The notes under the pieces: model-generated
The model's input: the letters and a program-made list of their open reading frames with translations, nothing else
What the model was told of the DNA's origin: nothing
Database searches by the model: none
Part shown: piece by piece, positions 44,483-55,675 of the stretch
How positions within the stretch are numbered: position 1 is the stretch's first letter
Layout: every line of letters starts with the position of its first letter
Position numbers and translations under genes: made by a program
From: Polaribacter batillariae
GTDB lineage: Bacteria > Bacteroidota > Bacteroidia > Flavobacteriales > Flavobacteriaceae
Reading direction: 5' to 3'
Assembly: GCF_017498485.1 (NCBI RefSeq)
Contig: NZ_CP071795.1
Span: 1,302,001 to 1,366,000 of the forward strand
Length of the DNA stretch: 64,000 bases

Positions 44483-45878
44483 TTTTGGAGAGTTTTAAAA
44501 GTTTGTTTGTAACCTCGTTTACCAATACGCCAATGTCGCCTGCACCTAACATAACCACTACTTTTGCAGTTGAGTTTTTAATATCTTTTACCAAATTATT
44601 TTTTTGTGTTATTTTTTTATGCGTGCCTTTGATTTTTTCTAGCAACCAATTAGAGGTAACCCCTAAAATGGGTTCTTCCCTTGCAGGATATATATCTAAC
44701 AACAAAACTTCATTAAATTTTGATAAAGCAGCAGCAAAATCATCTACAAAATCTCTTGTTCTAGAAAATAAATGTGGTTGAAAAACAACCATAATTTTGT
44801 CGTTCGGATACATTTCTCTTACTGCATTTTCCACAGCATTTATTTCTGTTGGATGATGTGCATAATCGTCTATCAACACAAAATCTGTTGATTTAATTTT
44901 ATAAGAAAACCTGCGTTTTACACCTTTAAAACTTTCTAAACGTTGTTTTATAACTGTTGATGAAACCCCGTAAACATTTGCCATTGCAAACGCAGCTAAA
45001 GCGTTCATAACGTTATGTTTTCCTGGTAAATAAAATTTAATGTTTTTTATAATTTCTGAAGGTGTTTGTACATCAAAAACATACGCTCCTTTTTCAATTT
45101 TTAAATGGAAAGCTTTGTAATCTGCCTCTTCTTCAATAGCATATGTTAACCCCTTTAAAGGCAACCCTTTTGCGACAATTAATGTATTTGAAACCTTATT
45201 TGCAAACTCTACAAACGATTCTGTTAGCGCTTCTGGCTTTTCGTAAATATCTAAATGATCGGCATCCATAGAAGTTACACAAGCAATATTCGGGCTCAGC
45301 TTCAAAAAAGATCTATCAAATTCATCTGCCTCTACAACGCTTATTTTATCTTCTCCTAAAATTAAATTCGAATTGTAATTTTCTGAAATGCCACCTAAAA
45401 AAGAAGTTGCATTTACTTGTTGCATAATATGCCCTAAAATACAAGAAGTTGTTGTTTTTCCATGTGTTCCTGCAACTGCCAAACAAAACGTAGTTTCTGT
45501 AATTAAACCGAGTACTTCTGCCCTTTTTAAAATCTTAAAATTATTATTTTTAAAATAATTTAACTCTTCGTGATTTTTTGGAACGGCTGGTGTATAAACA
45601 ACACATGTTTTCTTTGAGTCTAAAAACGAAATCGGAATATTTTTTACAGCATCTTCAAAATGAATTTCTACACCCAAACCTTCCAAATCTTTTGTAATCT
45701 GTGAAGCTGTTTTATCGTAACCCGCAACTTGCTTTCCATTGGCAACAAAGTAACGTGCAATTGCACTCATTCCTATACCACCAATTCCAATAAAAAATAC
45801 GCAAGAAGCCCATCTTAAATCCTTTCCTTTAGGAAGGACTTTTTTATTCTTATTGGTATTTTGATATAAGTTACTCAT
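44472..45878 (-). CDS. murC: UDP-N-acetylmuramate--L-alanine ligase
   Basis: 468 aa. Rossmann start GIGGIGMSAIARYF, ATP loop AGTHGKTT at 136-143, central EADEFDRSFL and C-terminal VFQPHLFSRTRDF. Adds L-Ala to UDP-MurNAc in the cytoplasm, the first peptide step of peptidoglycan. Length and motif set are normal. Confidence 0.97.
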   Translation of the reverse strand: MSNLYQNTNKNKKVLPKGKDLRWASCVFFIGIGGIGMSAIARYFVANGKQVAGYDKTASQITKDLEGLGVEIHFEDAVKNIPISFLDSKKTCVVYTPAVPKNHEELNYFKNNNFKILKRAEVLGLITETTFCLAVAGTHGKTTTSCILGHIMQQVNATSFLGGISENYNSNLILGEDKISVVEADEFDRSFLKLSPNIACVTSMDADHLDIYEKPEALTESFVEFANKVSNTLIVAKGLPLKGLTYAIEEEADYKAFHLKIEKGAYVFDVQTPSEIIKNIKFYLPGKHNVMNALAAFAMANVYGVSSTVIKQRLESFKGVKRRFSYKIKSTDFVLIDDYAHHPTEINAVENAVREMYPNDKIMVVFQPHLFSRTRDFVDDFAAALSKFNEVLLLDIYPAREEPILGVTSNWLLEKIKGTHKKITQKNNLVKDIKNSTAKVVVMLGAGDIGVLVNEVTNKLLKLSKNEV

Positions 45879-45964
45879 TTTTTATCAATCTAATTTAGAA
45901 CCTTTAACGAACACAACCGTGTTTCTTCCTTGAGCCTGCATTGATTACAGACGAAATGGGAAGA

Positions 45965-47062
45965 TTAAAGATGGGGTACTAATTTTTCTACTTCGTTTAC
46001 AATGTTTTTTGTGGCACTTGGCAATGCTAATTCATTTATATTTTCTGATAAGCTTTGTTGTTTGCCAATGTCTTTTAATAAACTTTCAAAAACTACAGAA
46101 AATGTTTCTAATTCACTTTCTTTTATCATTAAAGCTGCATGCCTATCTACAATAAACTTTGCGTTTTTTGTTTGATGATCTTCTGCGACATTTGGCGAGG
46201 GTACAAAGATTACAGGTTTACCAACAATACATAATTCTGAAACCGAACTTGCACCTGCTCTTGAGACTATAAAATCTGCAGTTGCATAGGCTAAATCCAT
46301 TTTATTTAAAAACGCGTGTACTTGCACATTTTTATGGCTGTTGTATTTTTTATATTCATCGAAATACAGTTTTCCACATTGCCAAATCAATTCGATGTTT
46401 TGGTTTTTAAAAAAGCCTAAATTATTTTCTATTAATTGATTTATTTTACGGGCTCCTAAACTTCCTCCTAAAACAAGCAATGTTTTTTTACTTTTATCTA
46501 ATTGATAAAAATCGTTGGCATCTTGTAATTTAGAATGAATTGTTAATAAATCTTGTCGAACAGGATTCCCTGTTTTTACGATTTTATTTTTTGGAAAAAA
46601 TCGCTCTAAATTATCATACGCAACACATATTTTTTGTACTCTTTTACCCAATAATCTGTTTGTAATTCCTGGGTAAGAATTCTGTTCTTGAATTAAAGTT
46701 GGTATTTTTCTTCTGTTTGCCATTATTAATGTTGGGCCACTTGCAAAACCACCAGTTCCAATAGCAACATCAGGCTTAAACCTTCTAATAATTCTTCTTG
46801 CTTTCCATAAACTATTTATAAGTTTAAAAGGAAAACTTGCATTTTTTCTTGTGATTTTTCTTTGAATACCAGAAATCCATAAGCCTTCTATTTCATATCC
46901 CGCTTGCGGAACTTTTTCCATTTCCATTTTATCTTTTGCACCTACAAATAAAATATTAGCATTCGGATATCGCAGTTTTATTTCGTTTGCAATCGCAATT
47001 GCAGGATAGATATGCCCACCTGTTCCTCCGCCAGAAATTAGTATGTTAATCGATTGTTTCAT
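45965..47062 (-). CDS. murG: UDP-GlcNAc transferase MurG (lipid II synthesis)
   Basis: 365 aa. GT28 signature: [19 protein letters not shown] at the N-terminus, [42 protein letters not shown] and [35 protein letters not shown]. It transfers GlcNAc to lipid I at the inner face of the membrane. 86 bp separate it from murC. Confidence 0.97.
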   Translation of the reverse strand: MKQSINILISGGGTGGHIYPAIAIANEIKLRYPNANILFVGAKDKMEMEKVPQAGYEIEGLWISGIQRKITRKNASFPFKLINSLWKARRIIRRFKPDVAIGTGGFASGPTLIMANRRKIPTLIQEQNSYPGITNRLLGKRVQKICVAYDNLERFFPKNKIVKTGNPVRQDLLTIHSKLQDANDFYQLDKSKKTLLVLGGSLGARKINQLIENNLGFFKNQNIELIWQCGKLYFDEYKKYNSHKNVQVHAFLNKMDLAYATADFIVSRAGASSVSELCIVGKPVIFVPSPNVAEDHQTKNAKFIVDRHAALMIKESELETFSVVFESLLKDIGKQQSLSENINELALPSATKNIVNEVEKLVPHL

Positions 47063-47083
47063 ACCCTCTTTTCTATTTTTATT

Positions 47084-48268
47084 TTAGTCCAGTGTTTCAT
47101 GCAAAATATCTAAAGGATTATCATCTAAAATATCTTCTTCTGTTTCTTCTTTGGAAGCGCTTACGCTTAAAATCATTCCTAATGCGAAGCAGGTCATCCA
47201 AATAGAAGTTCCTCCACTACTAACTAATGGTAAAGTTTGTCCTGTAACTGGAAATAAATTCGTGGCAACTGCCATGTTTATGGTTGCTTGAAAAACAATA
47301 GGGCAACCCACACTAATTACTAATAAAGTTCCAAAAATTGTTGTTGTTTTTTTTAACACAACAAAAATTCTAAATAGCAATAAAAAATAAACGGCTACTA
47401 ACAAAACGGCTCCAACCAAACCATATTCTTCGACAATTATTGCATAAATAAAATCGGATGACGACTGTGGTAAAAAGTTTTTCTGAACACTTTTTCCTGG
47501 TCCAACACCAATGGGACCACCTGTTGCAATTGCAATTTTAGCTTTTTCTACTTGATAAGCTTCTTTGCCTCCTTCTTGCGAAAAATTTTCGATTCTATTT
47601 TGCCAAGTTTGCACTCGATTTGGCATTGCATCTGGAAATGCTTTTGCTATTAACACAAAAAATGCGAGTGCTAAAATACCAGCTCCTACAATAATTCCGA
47701 TATATTTTAGTGGATAACCTCCAATAAAAGCAACTACCAATATCATAAAAAAGAGAATTGCTGTGGTAGAAAAATTGGCTGGTAAAATTAAAATTAGTAA
47801 CAAACTTACTGGCAACCATAATTGCCACAAACTTTCTTTAAACTTTATTTCTTTTTCTTTATTTTTAGCTAAATATCTTGCTACATATACCATTAAAACC
47901 AAGCCTGCTAAAGTAGATGTTTGAAAACCAATACCTCCAATACGAATCCATCTACTGGCATTTGCACCTCCAATGGTGGTTCCTTGTGATAAGGTAAAAA
48001 TTAATAGAACAAATACAACTGGCAGCATTAAAACAGAACCTCCAGAAAAATATCGATAAGGAATTTTATGAACTCCATAAATAATTAAAAACCCAAAAAT
48101 TAACAACGCTGCATGCTTTGCCAAATGCCCTAAAGTAGAACCATTACCAACTACATATACCAAGTTTGTACTTGCACTATAGACAGGCATAAATGAGAAT
48201 ATTGCCAAAGCAGCAACAATTGCCCAAATAGCTTTATCTCCTTTTATATGCTGAAAAATGGTTTTCAT
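47084..48268 (-). CDS. ftsW: SEDS-family peptidoglycan polymerase FtsW
   Basis: 394 aa with about ten membrane helices. SEDS motifs include NASRWIRIGGIGFQTSTLAGLVLMVYVARY, NRVQTWQNRIENF, GGPIGVGPGKSVQKNFLPQSSSDFIYAIIVEEYGLVGA and FPVTGQTLPLVSSGGTSIW. Works with FtsI as the septal glycosyltransferase. The cytoplasmic tail is acidic (KEETEEDILDDNPLDILHETLD). Confidence 0.95.
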   Translation of the reverse strand: MKTIFQHIKGDKAIWAIVAALAIFSFMPVYSASTNLVYVVGNGSTLGHLAKHAALLIFGFLIIYGVHKIPYRYFSGGSVLMLPVVFVLLIFTLSQGTTIGGANASRWIRIGGIGFQTSTLAGLVLMVYVARYLAKNKEKEIKFKESLWQLWLPVSLLLILILPANFSTTAILFFMILVVAFIGGYPLKYIGIIVGAGILALAFFVLIAKAFPDAMPNRVQTWQNRIENFSQEGGKEAYQVEKAKIAIATGGPIGVGPGKSVQKNFLPQSSSDFIYAIIVEEYGLVGAVLLVAVYFLLLFRIFVVLKKTTTIFGTLLVISVGCPIVFQATINMAVATNLFPVTGQTLPLVSSGGTSIWMTCFALGMILSVSASKEETEEDILDDNPLDILHETLD

Positions 48269-48271
48269 TCG

Positions 48272-48346
48272 TAATTCTTAATTCTTTGTTCTTAATTCTT
48301 TGTTCTTAATTCTTTGTTCTTTGTTCTTTGTTCTTTGTTCTTAAAT
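48272..48346. repeat. Simple 7-nt tandem repeat between murD and ftsW
   Basis: About ten units of TTCTTTG/TTCTTAA (plus strand) fill the 110-bp gap in the dcw operon. The unit count could vary by slippage and lies just upstream of the ftsW start. Confidence 0.7.
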
Positions 48347-48378
48347 ATTTTTAGTTTACAGTTACCAGTTTAAACATT

Positions 48379-49713
48379 TTATAAGCTTCTAACCGCCTTT
48401 TTAAATTGACGGCCTCTATCTTCGTAATTTTCAAATAAATCGAAACTTGCACATGCTGGAGACAATAAAACTGCATCTCCTTTTTCTGATAATTTACGAG
48501 CCACCTTAACAGCCTCTTCTGCGCCAGCTGTCTCCACAAGAATATCAACCACGTTGCCAAACGTTTTAATTATTTTTTGATTATCTAAACCTAAACACAC
48601 AATTGCTTTTACTTTTTCTCTTACCAATGGTAACAAATCGCTGTAATCGTTTCCTTTATCTACACCACCAACAATCCAAACTGTTTGTTTATCCATGCAT
48701 TCTAAAGCATAAAAAGTTGCATTGATATTTGTTGCTTTAGAATCGTTTATGTATTCTACTCCATAGACTTTCGCTACGTTTTCTAAACGATGTTCTGCTC
48801 CTTCGAAGTCTTCTAAACTCTCTTTAATCTTTTGCTTTCTTACTTTTAATAATTGTGCAGCCATAGCTGCAGCCATAGCATTTTTTGTATTGTGTTTTCC
48901 TTTTAGTGTTAAAGCTGATGTTGGCATGTTAATTTTATCTTTGTTAAGGTTGATAATTATATTGTTATTTTTTATAAACGCTCCATATGCTACCTCTTTT
49001 TCGAGCGAAAACGGAACTAATTTTGCTTCTGTTTTATTTTTTGATAACCAATTATTTATTGCTTCGTCATCTGCATCATAAATTAAATAATCGGTGGTTT
49101 TTTGATTTTTTGTAATTCTAAATTTTGAATTGATATATTTATTAAAATCATACTCGTACCTATCTAAATGGTCTGGTGTAATGTTTGTAATTATGGCAAT
49201 ATGTGGTCGAAACTTTTCAATACCATCTAACTGAAAACTACTTAATTCTAAGACGTAGTGTTCGTAAGATTTTTCTGCAACTTGTTGCGCAAAACTGTCT
49301 CCAATATTTCCAGCCATACCAACATTTAAATTCCCTTTTTTTAAAATATGATGCGTTAACATAGTTGTGGTGGTTTTTCCATTTGAACCCGTAATACCAA
49401 CCATTGTTGCTGTTGTATATGTAGCTGCAAATTCAATTTCAGAAATTACTGGAATTGATTTTTCTTTCAACTTTAAAATCAAAGCAACTTTATCTGGAAT
49501 TCCAGGACTCTTCATCACCACATCTGCCTTTAAAATTTTGCTTTCTGTATGATTTTTCTCCTCAAAATCTATTTTATGATGTAAAAGAACTTCTTTATAT
49601 TTTTTTGATATTTTACCTTTATCAGATACAAAAACATCAAATCCTTTTTGTTTTCCTAAGATTGCAGTTCCCACACCACTTTCTCCTCCACCAAGTATTA
49701 CCAGCCTCTTCAT
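48379..49713 (-). CDS. murD: UDP-N-acetylmuramoyl-L-alanine--D-glutamate ligase
   Basis: 444 aa. N-terminal GGGESGVGTAILGK, ATP loop GSNGKTT at 109-115, ITNITPDHLDRY, GAEHRLENV and NDSKATN. Adds D-Glu to UDP-MurNAc-L-Ala. Its ATG directly follows the mraY stop with no gap. Confidence 0.97.
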   Translation of the reverse strand: MKRLVILGGGESGVGTAILGKQKGFDVFVSDKGKISKKYKEVLLHHKIDFEEKNHTESKILKADVVMKSPGIPDKVALILKLKEKSIPVISEIEFAATYTTATMVGITGSNGKTTTTMLTHHILKKGNLNVGMAGNIGDSFAQQVAEKSYEHYVLELSSFQLDGIEKFRPHIAIITNITPDHLDRYEYDFNKYINSKFRITKNQKTTDYLIYDADDEAINNWLSKNKTEAKLVPFSLEKEVAYGAFIKNNNIIINLNKDKINMPTSALTLKGKHNTKNAMAAAMAAQLLKVRKQKIKESLEDFEGAEHRLENVAKVYGVEYINDSKATNINATFYALECMDKQTVWIVGGVDKGNDYSDLLPLVREKVKAIVCLGLDNQKIIKTFGNVVDILVETAGAEEAVKVARKLSEKGDAVLLSPACASFDLFENYEDRGRQFKKAVRSL

Positions 49714-50940
49714 TTACCTCAATTTTAAGGTAACAATCGTTAGTGCTGCCAACATAATTCCTACAATCCAAAAGCGAACAACAATTTTACTTTCGTGATA
49801 ACTTAATTTTTGATAATGATGATGCAATGGCGACATTCTAAAAATTCTTCTTCCTTCACCAAATTTCTTTCGAGTGTATTTAAACCACGAAACTTGCAGG
49901 ATTACAGATAGATTTTCAACCACAAAAATTCCTGCTAAAATTGGAAGCAATAATTCTTTACGAATAGAAATTGCGATTACAGCAATAATGCCTCCAATGG
50001 TTAAACTTCCTGTATCTCCCATAAATACTTGTGCTGGATAGGTATTGTACCACAAAAAACCAATTAATGCCCCTGCAAAAGCAAGAATAAAAACTGTCAT
50101 TTCACCCGAATTCGGAATGTACATGACATCTAAATAATCTGCAAAAACAATGTTACCAGAAACCCATGCAAAAACGGCGAGTGTAACCACCATAATTGCA
50201 GAAGAACCTGCTGCCAAACCATCAATGCCATCTGTTAGGTTTGCTCCGTTAGAAATTCCGGTTATAATAAAAACTGCGATGAATATAAAAACAATCCACC
50301 CATATTTTTCGTAATCATCTCCTAAAAAGCTCAATGCTTTGGAATAATCTAATTCGTTATTTTTAAAAAAAGGAACTGTTGTTTTTGTAGATTTATGCGC
50401 TTCTCCAAAAACTTTTTTCTTTCCATTTTCTTGAACAATTTGTTGTTCTATTGGCAATTGCTCTTTAATTACAACATCTTCGTTAAAATATAGCATGGCA
50501 CCAACAATAACTCCTAAACCTATTTGTCCCAAAACTTTAAACTTACCACTTAAGCCTCCTTTGTCTTTTTTAAATACTTTAATATAATCGTCTAAAAAAC
50601 CAATTAAACCCATCCAAACTGTGGTAATTAGCAGAATTATTACATAAACATTGTCTAGCCTTGCTAATAAAATCGCTGGTATTAAAGTTGCAAAAATGAT
50701 AATTAAACCACCCATAGTTGGGGTTCCTGCTTTTTGAACCTGCCCCTCTAAACCCAAATCTCTAATCGACTCTCCAACTTGTTGTTTACTTAAATAGTTG
50801 ATAATTCTTTTTCCATAAATGGCACTAATTAAAAGTGATAAAAGAAAAGCTGCTGTTGCTCTAAATGTAATAAACTGGAACAAACTCGCTCCTGGAAAAT
50901 TAAACTGACTTTCTAAATATTCGAATAAATTATACAGCAT
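49714..50940 (-). CDS. mraY: Phospho-MurNAc-pentapeptide translocase
   Basis: 408 aa, about ten membrane helices. MraY motifs: [35 protein letters not shown] (catalytic Asp pair), [15 protein letters not shown] and SPLHHHYQK. Moves phospho-MurNAc-pentapeptide to undecaprenyl phosphate to make lipid I. An extra hydrophilic insert (residues about 155-200) is typical of Bacteroidota versions. Confidence 0.97.
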   Translation of the reverse strand: MLYNLFEYLESQFNFPGASLFQFITFRATAAFLLSLLISAIYGKRIINYLSKQQVGESIRDLGLEGQVQKAGTPTMGGLIIIFATLIPAILLARLDNVYVIILLITTVWMGLIGFLDDYIKVFKKDKGGLSGKFKVLGQIGLGVIVGAMLYFNEDVVIKEQLPIEQQIVQENGKKKVFGEAHKSTKTTVPFFKNNELDYSKALSFLGDDYEKYGWIVFIFIAVFIITGISNGANLTDGIDGLAAGSSAIMVVTLAVFAWVSGNIVFADYLDVMYIPNSGEMTVFILAFAGALIGFLWYNTYPAQVFMGDTGSLTIGGIIAVIAISIRKELLLPILAGIFVVENLSVILQVSWFKYTRKKFGEGRRIFRMSPLHHHYQKLSYHESKIVVRFWIVGIMLAALTIVTLKLR

Positions 50941-50941
50941 T

Positions 50942-52408
50942 CTAGTTCTTTTTTAGTTGATTGAAACATTTTTGTATTTCCTCTAAATCATCAAAATAAG
51001 TTCGAATACCATTAATTTCTTGATAATTTTCGTGTCCTTTTCCTGCAATTAAAATAATATCTCCTGTTTCAGAAAATTTACAAGCCGTTTTTACTGCTTG
51101 CTTTCTATCTAAAACTGTAATTGTTTTTTTATAGTTTTCTGGAGAAACTCCAGCTTCCATTTCATCTAAAATCGTTTGTGGGTTTTCTGTTCTTGGGTTA
51201 TCTGAAGTAAAAATGGCTTGATTGCTTAATTGCGAAGCAATGTGTGCCATTTTAGGCCTTTTTGTTTTATCTCTATCTCCACCACAACCAACAACGGTAA
51301 TTACTTTTTCGTTTCCTGTTCTTATATCATTAATGGTTTCTAATACATTTTTTAAAGCATCTGGTGTGTGTGCATAATCTACAATTGCAGTAACACCGTC
51401 TTCTGAAACAATGTACTGAAAACGCCCACTTACGCTTTCTAGTTCACTAATTATGGTTAAAATTTCTAATTTTTCTAAGCCCAATAATGTTGCAGTTGCA
51501 ATAATTGCGGTTAAATTATAGATGTTAAAGACACCTATTAACTTCGTCCAAACTTCTGTATTATTTACAGAGATTAACGTTCCAGAAAGTTGTTTTTCTA
51601 AAACTTTTACTTTAAAATCGGCCAAGGTTTTTAAAGCGTAAGTTGCTTTTTTTGCTTTGGTGTTTTGCAACATAAAAACACCGTTTTTATCGTCGATGTT
51701 GGTTAATGCAAATGCCGATTTTGGCAAAGCATCAAAAAACGATTTCTTTACATCTCTATATTCTGCAAAAGTTTTATGATAATCTAAATGGTCGTGAGAA
51801 AGGTTTGTAAAAATTCCTCCCGAAAATGTTAAGCCCGCTGTTCTTTTTTGATGAATTCCATGAGAACTCACTTCCATAAAACAGAACTCTACACCAGCAT
51901 CAATCATTTTATCTAAATAACGATTTATGGTTACAGAATCTGGAGTAGTGTGTGTTGCTTTAAACTCAGTTTCATCTACCAAAACTTTTACTGTAGAAAG
52001 CAAACCAACTTTGTAACCTGCTTTTTTAAATAATTGATATAAAAGTGATGCTATTGTTGTTTTTCCGTTTGTTCCTGTAACACCCACTAATTGAATATTA
52101 GCGGAAGGACAATCGTAAAAATTAGAAGCCATAATCGCCAAAGCTTCGTTTGCATCTGAAACTTGAATGTAGGTAATTCCTTCTTTTTTATCAACAGGAA
52201 AATCTTCACAAATAATTGCAATTGCCCCGAAAGAAATGGCTTTTTCAATAAATAAATGTCCATCTACAGAAACCCCTTTTTGTGCAACAAAAACAGCATT
52301 TTCTTCTACTTTTCTTGAGTCGAAAACAAGATTTTTTATCGCAATATTGGTGCTACCAAATACTTGATTTATAGAAACTTTATATAATATGTCTTTTAAA
52401 TTTTTCAG
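50942..52408 (-). CDS. murE: UDP-MurNAc-tripeptide ligase MurE
   Basis: About 488 aa if translation starts at CTG 52408, one base after the ftsI stop; the first ATG (52141) would give 399 aa and lose the N-terminal substrate domain ([40 protein letters not shown]...DGH), which is in frame and well conserved. ATP loop TGTNGKTT is at about 111-118, then [24 protein letters not shown] and [13 protein letters not shown]. The DNPR motif is that of enzymes adding meso-diaminopimelate. The non-ATG start is inferred. Confidence 0.88.
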   Translation of the reverse strand: MKNLKDILYKVSINQVFGSTNIAIKNLVFDSRKVEENAVFVAQKGVSVDGHLFIEKAISFGAIAIICEDFPVDKKEGITYIQVSDANEALAIMASNFYDCPSANIQLVGVTGTNGKTTIASLLYQLFKKAGYKVGLLSTVKVLVDETEFKATHTTPDSVTINRYLDKMIDAGVEFCFMEVSSHGIHQKRTAGLTFSGGIFTNLSHDHLDYHKTFAEYRDVKKSFFDALPKSAFALTNIDDKNGVFMLQNTKAKKATYALKTLADFKVKVLEKQLSGTLISVNNTEVWTKLIGVFNIYNLTAIIATATLLGLEKLEILTIISELESVSGRFQYIVSEDGVTAIVDYAHTPDALKNVLETINDIRTGNEKVITVVGCGGDRDKTKRPKMAHIASQLSNQAIFTSDNPRTENPQTILDEMEAGVSPENYKKTITVLDRKQAVKTACKFSETGDIILIAGKGHENYQEINGIRTYFDDLEEIQKCFNQLKKN

Positions 52409-52409
52409 A

Positions 52410-54425
52410 CTACGATAATTTTAAAACGATGGTTTTTCCTTTTTCTAATTTCTCTCCTTTGCTTAAAGATTGAGATTGCACTTTACCTACTCCAGATATT
52501 TTTACTTTTAACCCCAAATTTTCTAAAAGAGATACTGCATCCATTCCAGACATTCCTTTTACATTAGGAATTTTTGTATAGTTTTTATTTAATTTTGAAT
52601 GGTATGCCGCAAACTCCTTATCGATTTGTGCAAACTGAATTTTATCTTCTACAGATTGATTATCGATTGGCGTTGTTGTATAAATTTTCTGCGCAATTTC
52701 TTTAAACACAGGTCCAGCCACGGTTGCTCCATAATATCCTTTTTCCTTTTTAGGGTCATGAATTACCACAATGCAAGAATACTTAGGTTTATCTGCAGGA
52801 AAAAAGCCCGCAAAAGAAGCGACATAGTGTTTGTTTGAATACCCTGCATTTACTGTTTTTCCGTTTTCGTCTATATGTTTTGGTAAAAACTTTTTAGCAG
52901 TTCCTGTTTTTCCTGCCATTGAGAAGTTTGGAGAGTAAATATTATCTGCAGTTCCTTTAATAACTACATTTTCCATTACTTTTCGAATCTTTTTTAAGGT
53001 TTCTTCTGAAGCTATTTTAGGATTTACAATTTCGGTTTCATAAACTTCTTCTGTTTTTTCTTGTCTTCTTAATTCCTTAATAAAACGTGGTTTTACCATG
53101 ACTCCATTATTCGCAACAGCATTGTAAAACATTAATGTTTGCATTGGTGTTATAGAAATTCCATAACCCCAAGACATCCATTCTAAAGAAATTTTATTCC
53201 ATCTTTTGTCTGATGGTTTTGGTACCACTGGCATGCCTTCTCCTTTAATTTTAAAACCAATCGGTTTTGTAAAACCATAAGATTCGATTTTTTCGATAAA
53301 TTTTTCTGGTTGATGGTCGTAATGCTTTTGAATTAACTTTACGATACCAACATTCGAAGAGACTTCGAAAACTCTTGCCGCAGAAATTTTTCCATAACCT
53401 CCTCTATGAGAATCTTCTACCTTAGAACCATGAATAAAAATTCTTCCTTTTTCTGTATCTACGACTGTAGATGTATCTATTTTTTTATCCTCTAAAGCCG
53501 CCATTAAACTCGCCAACTTAAATGTTGAACCTGGTTCGTGACTTTCCCAAACTGCATAATTTCTTTTTTCGTAATATTTTCCTTTTGACGTTCTTCCTAA
53601 GTTCGCAATTGCTTTAATTTCTCCGGTTTTGGTTTCCATAACTACTGCACAACCATGGTCCGCTTCGTAATTTTCTAATTGAGCCAGCAAAGCATGGTGT
53701 GTAATATCTTGCATATTAACATCTATGGTGGTTATAATATCGTCGCCGTCAATGGGTTCTTTTTCGTTATAATCGCTAATTGGTTTCCACTGGTTTTTTG
53801 CGATTTTTTGCACCCATCTTAACCCGTTTTTCCCTTGCATATAATCTGCAAAGGCTCCTTCTATACCAGCCTCTCCTCTAAAATCGTCATACCCAATTGT
53901 TCTTTCTGCGATTTTACCTATTGGATGCGCACGCTCTGTTCTGTGTTTTGCGATAAAACCACCTTTATAAACTCCCAAATTAAAAATTGGAAACTTCTTC
54001 ATTTTTAAATAATCGGTATAACCAATATCTCTGGCAATTAAAAAATAACGTTTTTTTCTATTTTTAGCATTGCGCAATCTCGATTGGTGGTAATTTACAG
54101 AACGCCCCAACATTTTAGAAAGCTCTTTAGACAAACCAGCAATGTTTTCTTCAAACACTTTACTATCTACAGTAACCAAATCCATATAAATATTAAATTT
54201 AGACATGGATGTTGCGAGAAGATTGCCATCTGCTGCATATACATTTCCTCTATTTGCATAAATAGTATCTGGTCTAATTGTAAGCTCGGTTGCCAACTTT
54301 CTATATTTATCTCCTTGGACATATTGTAGGTTTATTATACGAAATATAACAGCCAACAATAAAAGCGTCATAAAAGCAGCTACCAAGTAGAATTTTGTAA
54401 GTATGCTTTTTTTATGAGTTGCCAA
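52410..54425 (-). CDS. ftsI: Penicillin-binding protein FtsI (septal transpeptidase) with PASTA domain
   Basis: 671 aa. One membrane helix at 12-32, a pedestal domain, and transpeptidase motifs S300-T-F-K303, S356-S-N358 and K506-T-G508. A single PASTA domain (about 612-671, IPNVKGMSGMDAVSLLENLGLKVKISG) closes the protein. It cross-links septal peptidoglycan and pairs with FtsW. Six bases separate it from the FtsL-like gene. Confidence 0.95.
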   Translation of the reverse strand: MATHKKSILTKFYLVAAFMTLLLLAVIFRIINLQYVQGDKYRKLATELTIRPDTIYANRGNVYAADGNLLATSMSKFNIYMDLVTVDSKVFEENIAGLSKELSKMLGRSVNYHQSRLRNAKNRKKRYFLIARDIGYTDYLKMKKFPIFNLGVYKGGFIAKHRTERAHPIGKIAERTIGYDDFRGEAGIEGAFADYMQGKNGLRWVQKIAKNQWKPISDYNEKEPIDGDDIITTIDVNMQDITHHALLAQLENYEADHGCAVVMETKTGEIKAIANLGRTSKGKYYEKRNYAVWESHEPGSTFKLASLMAALEDKKIDTSTVVDTEKGRIFIHGSKVEDSHRGGYGKISAARVFEVSSNVGIVKLIQKHYDHQPEKFIEKIESYGFTKPIGFKIKGEGMPVVPKPSDKRWNKISLEWMSWGYGISITPMQTLMFYNAVANNGVMVKPRFIKELRRQEKTEEVYETEIVNPKIASEETLKKIRKVMENVVIKGTADNIYSPNFSMAGKTGTAKKFLPKHIDENGKTVNAGYSNKHYVASFAGFFPADKPKYSCIVVIHDPKKEKGYYGATVAGPVFKEIAQKIYTTTPIDNQSVEDKIQFAQIDKEFAAYHSKLNKNYTKIPNVKGMSGMDAVSLLENLGLKVKISGVGKVQSQSLSKGEKLEKGKTIVLKLS

Positions 54426-54430
54426 TTTGT

Positions 54431-54757
54431 TTATTTTTTATAGGTTACTTTTATTTTTTTTGGTGGGGTTTGCGAAGGTTTTAGTCCTCTAGCTTTTGCT
54501 TTTTCTCTGATATTCGATTCCATTTTCATTCTCATTAAAATGGTTCCTACATCTACATATTCTGCCCTTAACTCTCTTTTTAATTTATTTAGTTCAGAAA
54601 TTTTATACACTTTTTTTTCTGCACTATGCCCCATTGAAATCATAATTAACAAAAGCGCAACCACAAAAATGATGATTCGCCAATTTTTAAAAGCCGATTC
54701 GTCTGTAAGAAAACTACCTCGTAAAAAACCGTAAATACCTTTTTTAACTTTAGACAT
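54431..54757 (-). CDS. ftsL: FtsL-like divisome protein
   Basis: 108 aa. Short cytoplasmic part, one membrane helix (IIIFVVALLLIMISMG), then a periplasmic coiled coil (KVYKISELNKLKRELRAEYVDVGTILMRMKMESNIREKAKARGL). Size, topology and place between rsmH and ftsI identify it as the FtsL-like protein of Bacteroidota; sequence similarity to E. coli FtsL is too low to judge by eye. Confidence 0.82.
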   Translation of the reverse strand: MSKVKKGIYGFLRGSFLTDESAFKNWRIIIFVVALLLIMISMGHSAEKKVYKISELNKLKRELRAEYVDVGTILMRMKMESNIREKAKARGLKPSQTPPKKIKVTYKK

Positions 54758-54769
54758 TTTCTATTTAAA

Positions 54770-55675
54770 TTACTTTTTAACTTTTAAAGTTGCAATTCTT
54801 AATTTAGCGCTACGAGCCCTGTTGTTTGTGTTAATTTCTTGCGGGGTAGGCACTACTAACTTTCCAACTTTTTGTAACGGCTCACTTGTATTTCCAAAAA
54901 AATCTTTTTCGGGCTCGCCACTAAACATTCCTGTTCTTATAAATCTTTTTACCAATCTATCTTCTAAAGAATGGTATGAGATTACACTTAACCTTGCATC
55001 TTCTTTTAATAAATTTGGTGTTTGCTCTAAAAACTCTTTTAAAACATCCAATTCTTCATTTACCTCTATCCTTATCGCTTGAAAAATTTGAGCCAATATT
55101 TTATGCTCTTTTGCATTTGGTAAATAGCGTTTTAAAACTTGTTTTAATTGAAAACTCGTTTCGATTTTTGCTTTCTCTCTTTCTTCTACAATGGTTTTTG
55201 CCAAGTTTCTAGAATTTCTTAACTCTCCATACATAAACAGTATATTCGCTAATTTTTCTTCGGAATATGTATTGATAATTTCTTGCGCAGATACTTTCGA
55301 TTTTTGATTCATTCTCATGTCTAATTCGCCATCGAAACGTGTTGAAAACCCTCTTTCTGCCTCATTAAACTGATGAGAAGAAACCCCTAAATCTGCCAAA
55401 ATACCATCCACTTTACGAACTCCATAAAATCTTAAAAACCTTGTTATGTATCTAAAATTTTCTGGAATTAATGTAAAACGATCATCATCGATTGCATTTT
55501 CTAAAGCATCTGGATCTTGATCGAAACCAAACAACCTTCCTTTTTCTCCTAGTCTTTTTAAAATTTCTCTAGAATGCCCTCCTCCTCCGAAAGTAACATC
55601 TACATACACACCATCTTCTTTAATCGCCAGTGCATCTACACTTTCTTGCAATAAAACTGGATTATGATAATTCAT
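54770..55675 (-). CDS. rsmH: 16S rRNA (cytosine1402-N4)-methyltransferase
   Basis: 301 aa. SAM motif VDVTFGGGGHSREIL, DGILADLGVSSHQF, ERGFSTRFDGELDMRM and ISYHSLEDRLVKRF are all present. It methylates C1402 of 16S rRNA. Its ATG overlaps the end of mraZ by 14 nt. Confidence 0.96.
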   Translation of the reverse strand: MNYHNPVLLQESVDALAIKEDGVYVDVTFGGGGHSREILKRLGEKGRLFGFDQDPDALENAIDDDRFTLIPENFRYITRFLRFYGVRKVDGILADLGVSSHQFNEAERGFSTRFDGELDMRMNQKSKVSAQEIINTYSEEKLANILFMYGELRNSRNLAKTIVEEREKAKIETSFQLKQVLKRYLPNAKEHKILAQIFQAIRIEVNEELDVLKEFLEQTPNLLKEDARLSVISYHSLEDRLVKRFIRTGMFSGEPEKDFFGNTSEPLQKVGKLVVPTPQEINTNNRARSAKLRIATLKVKK

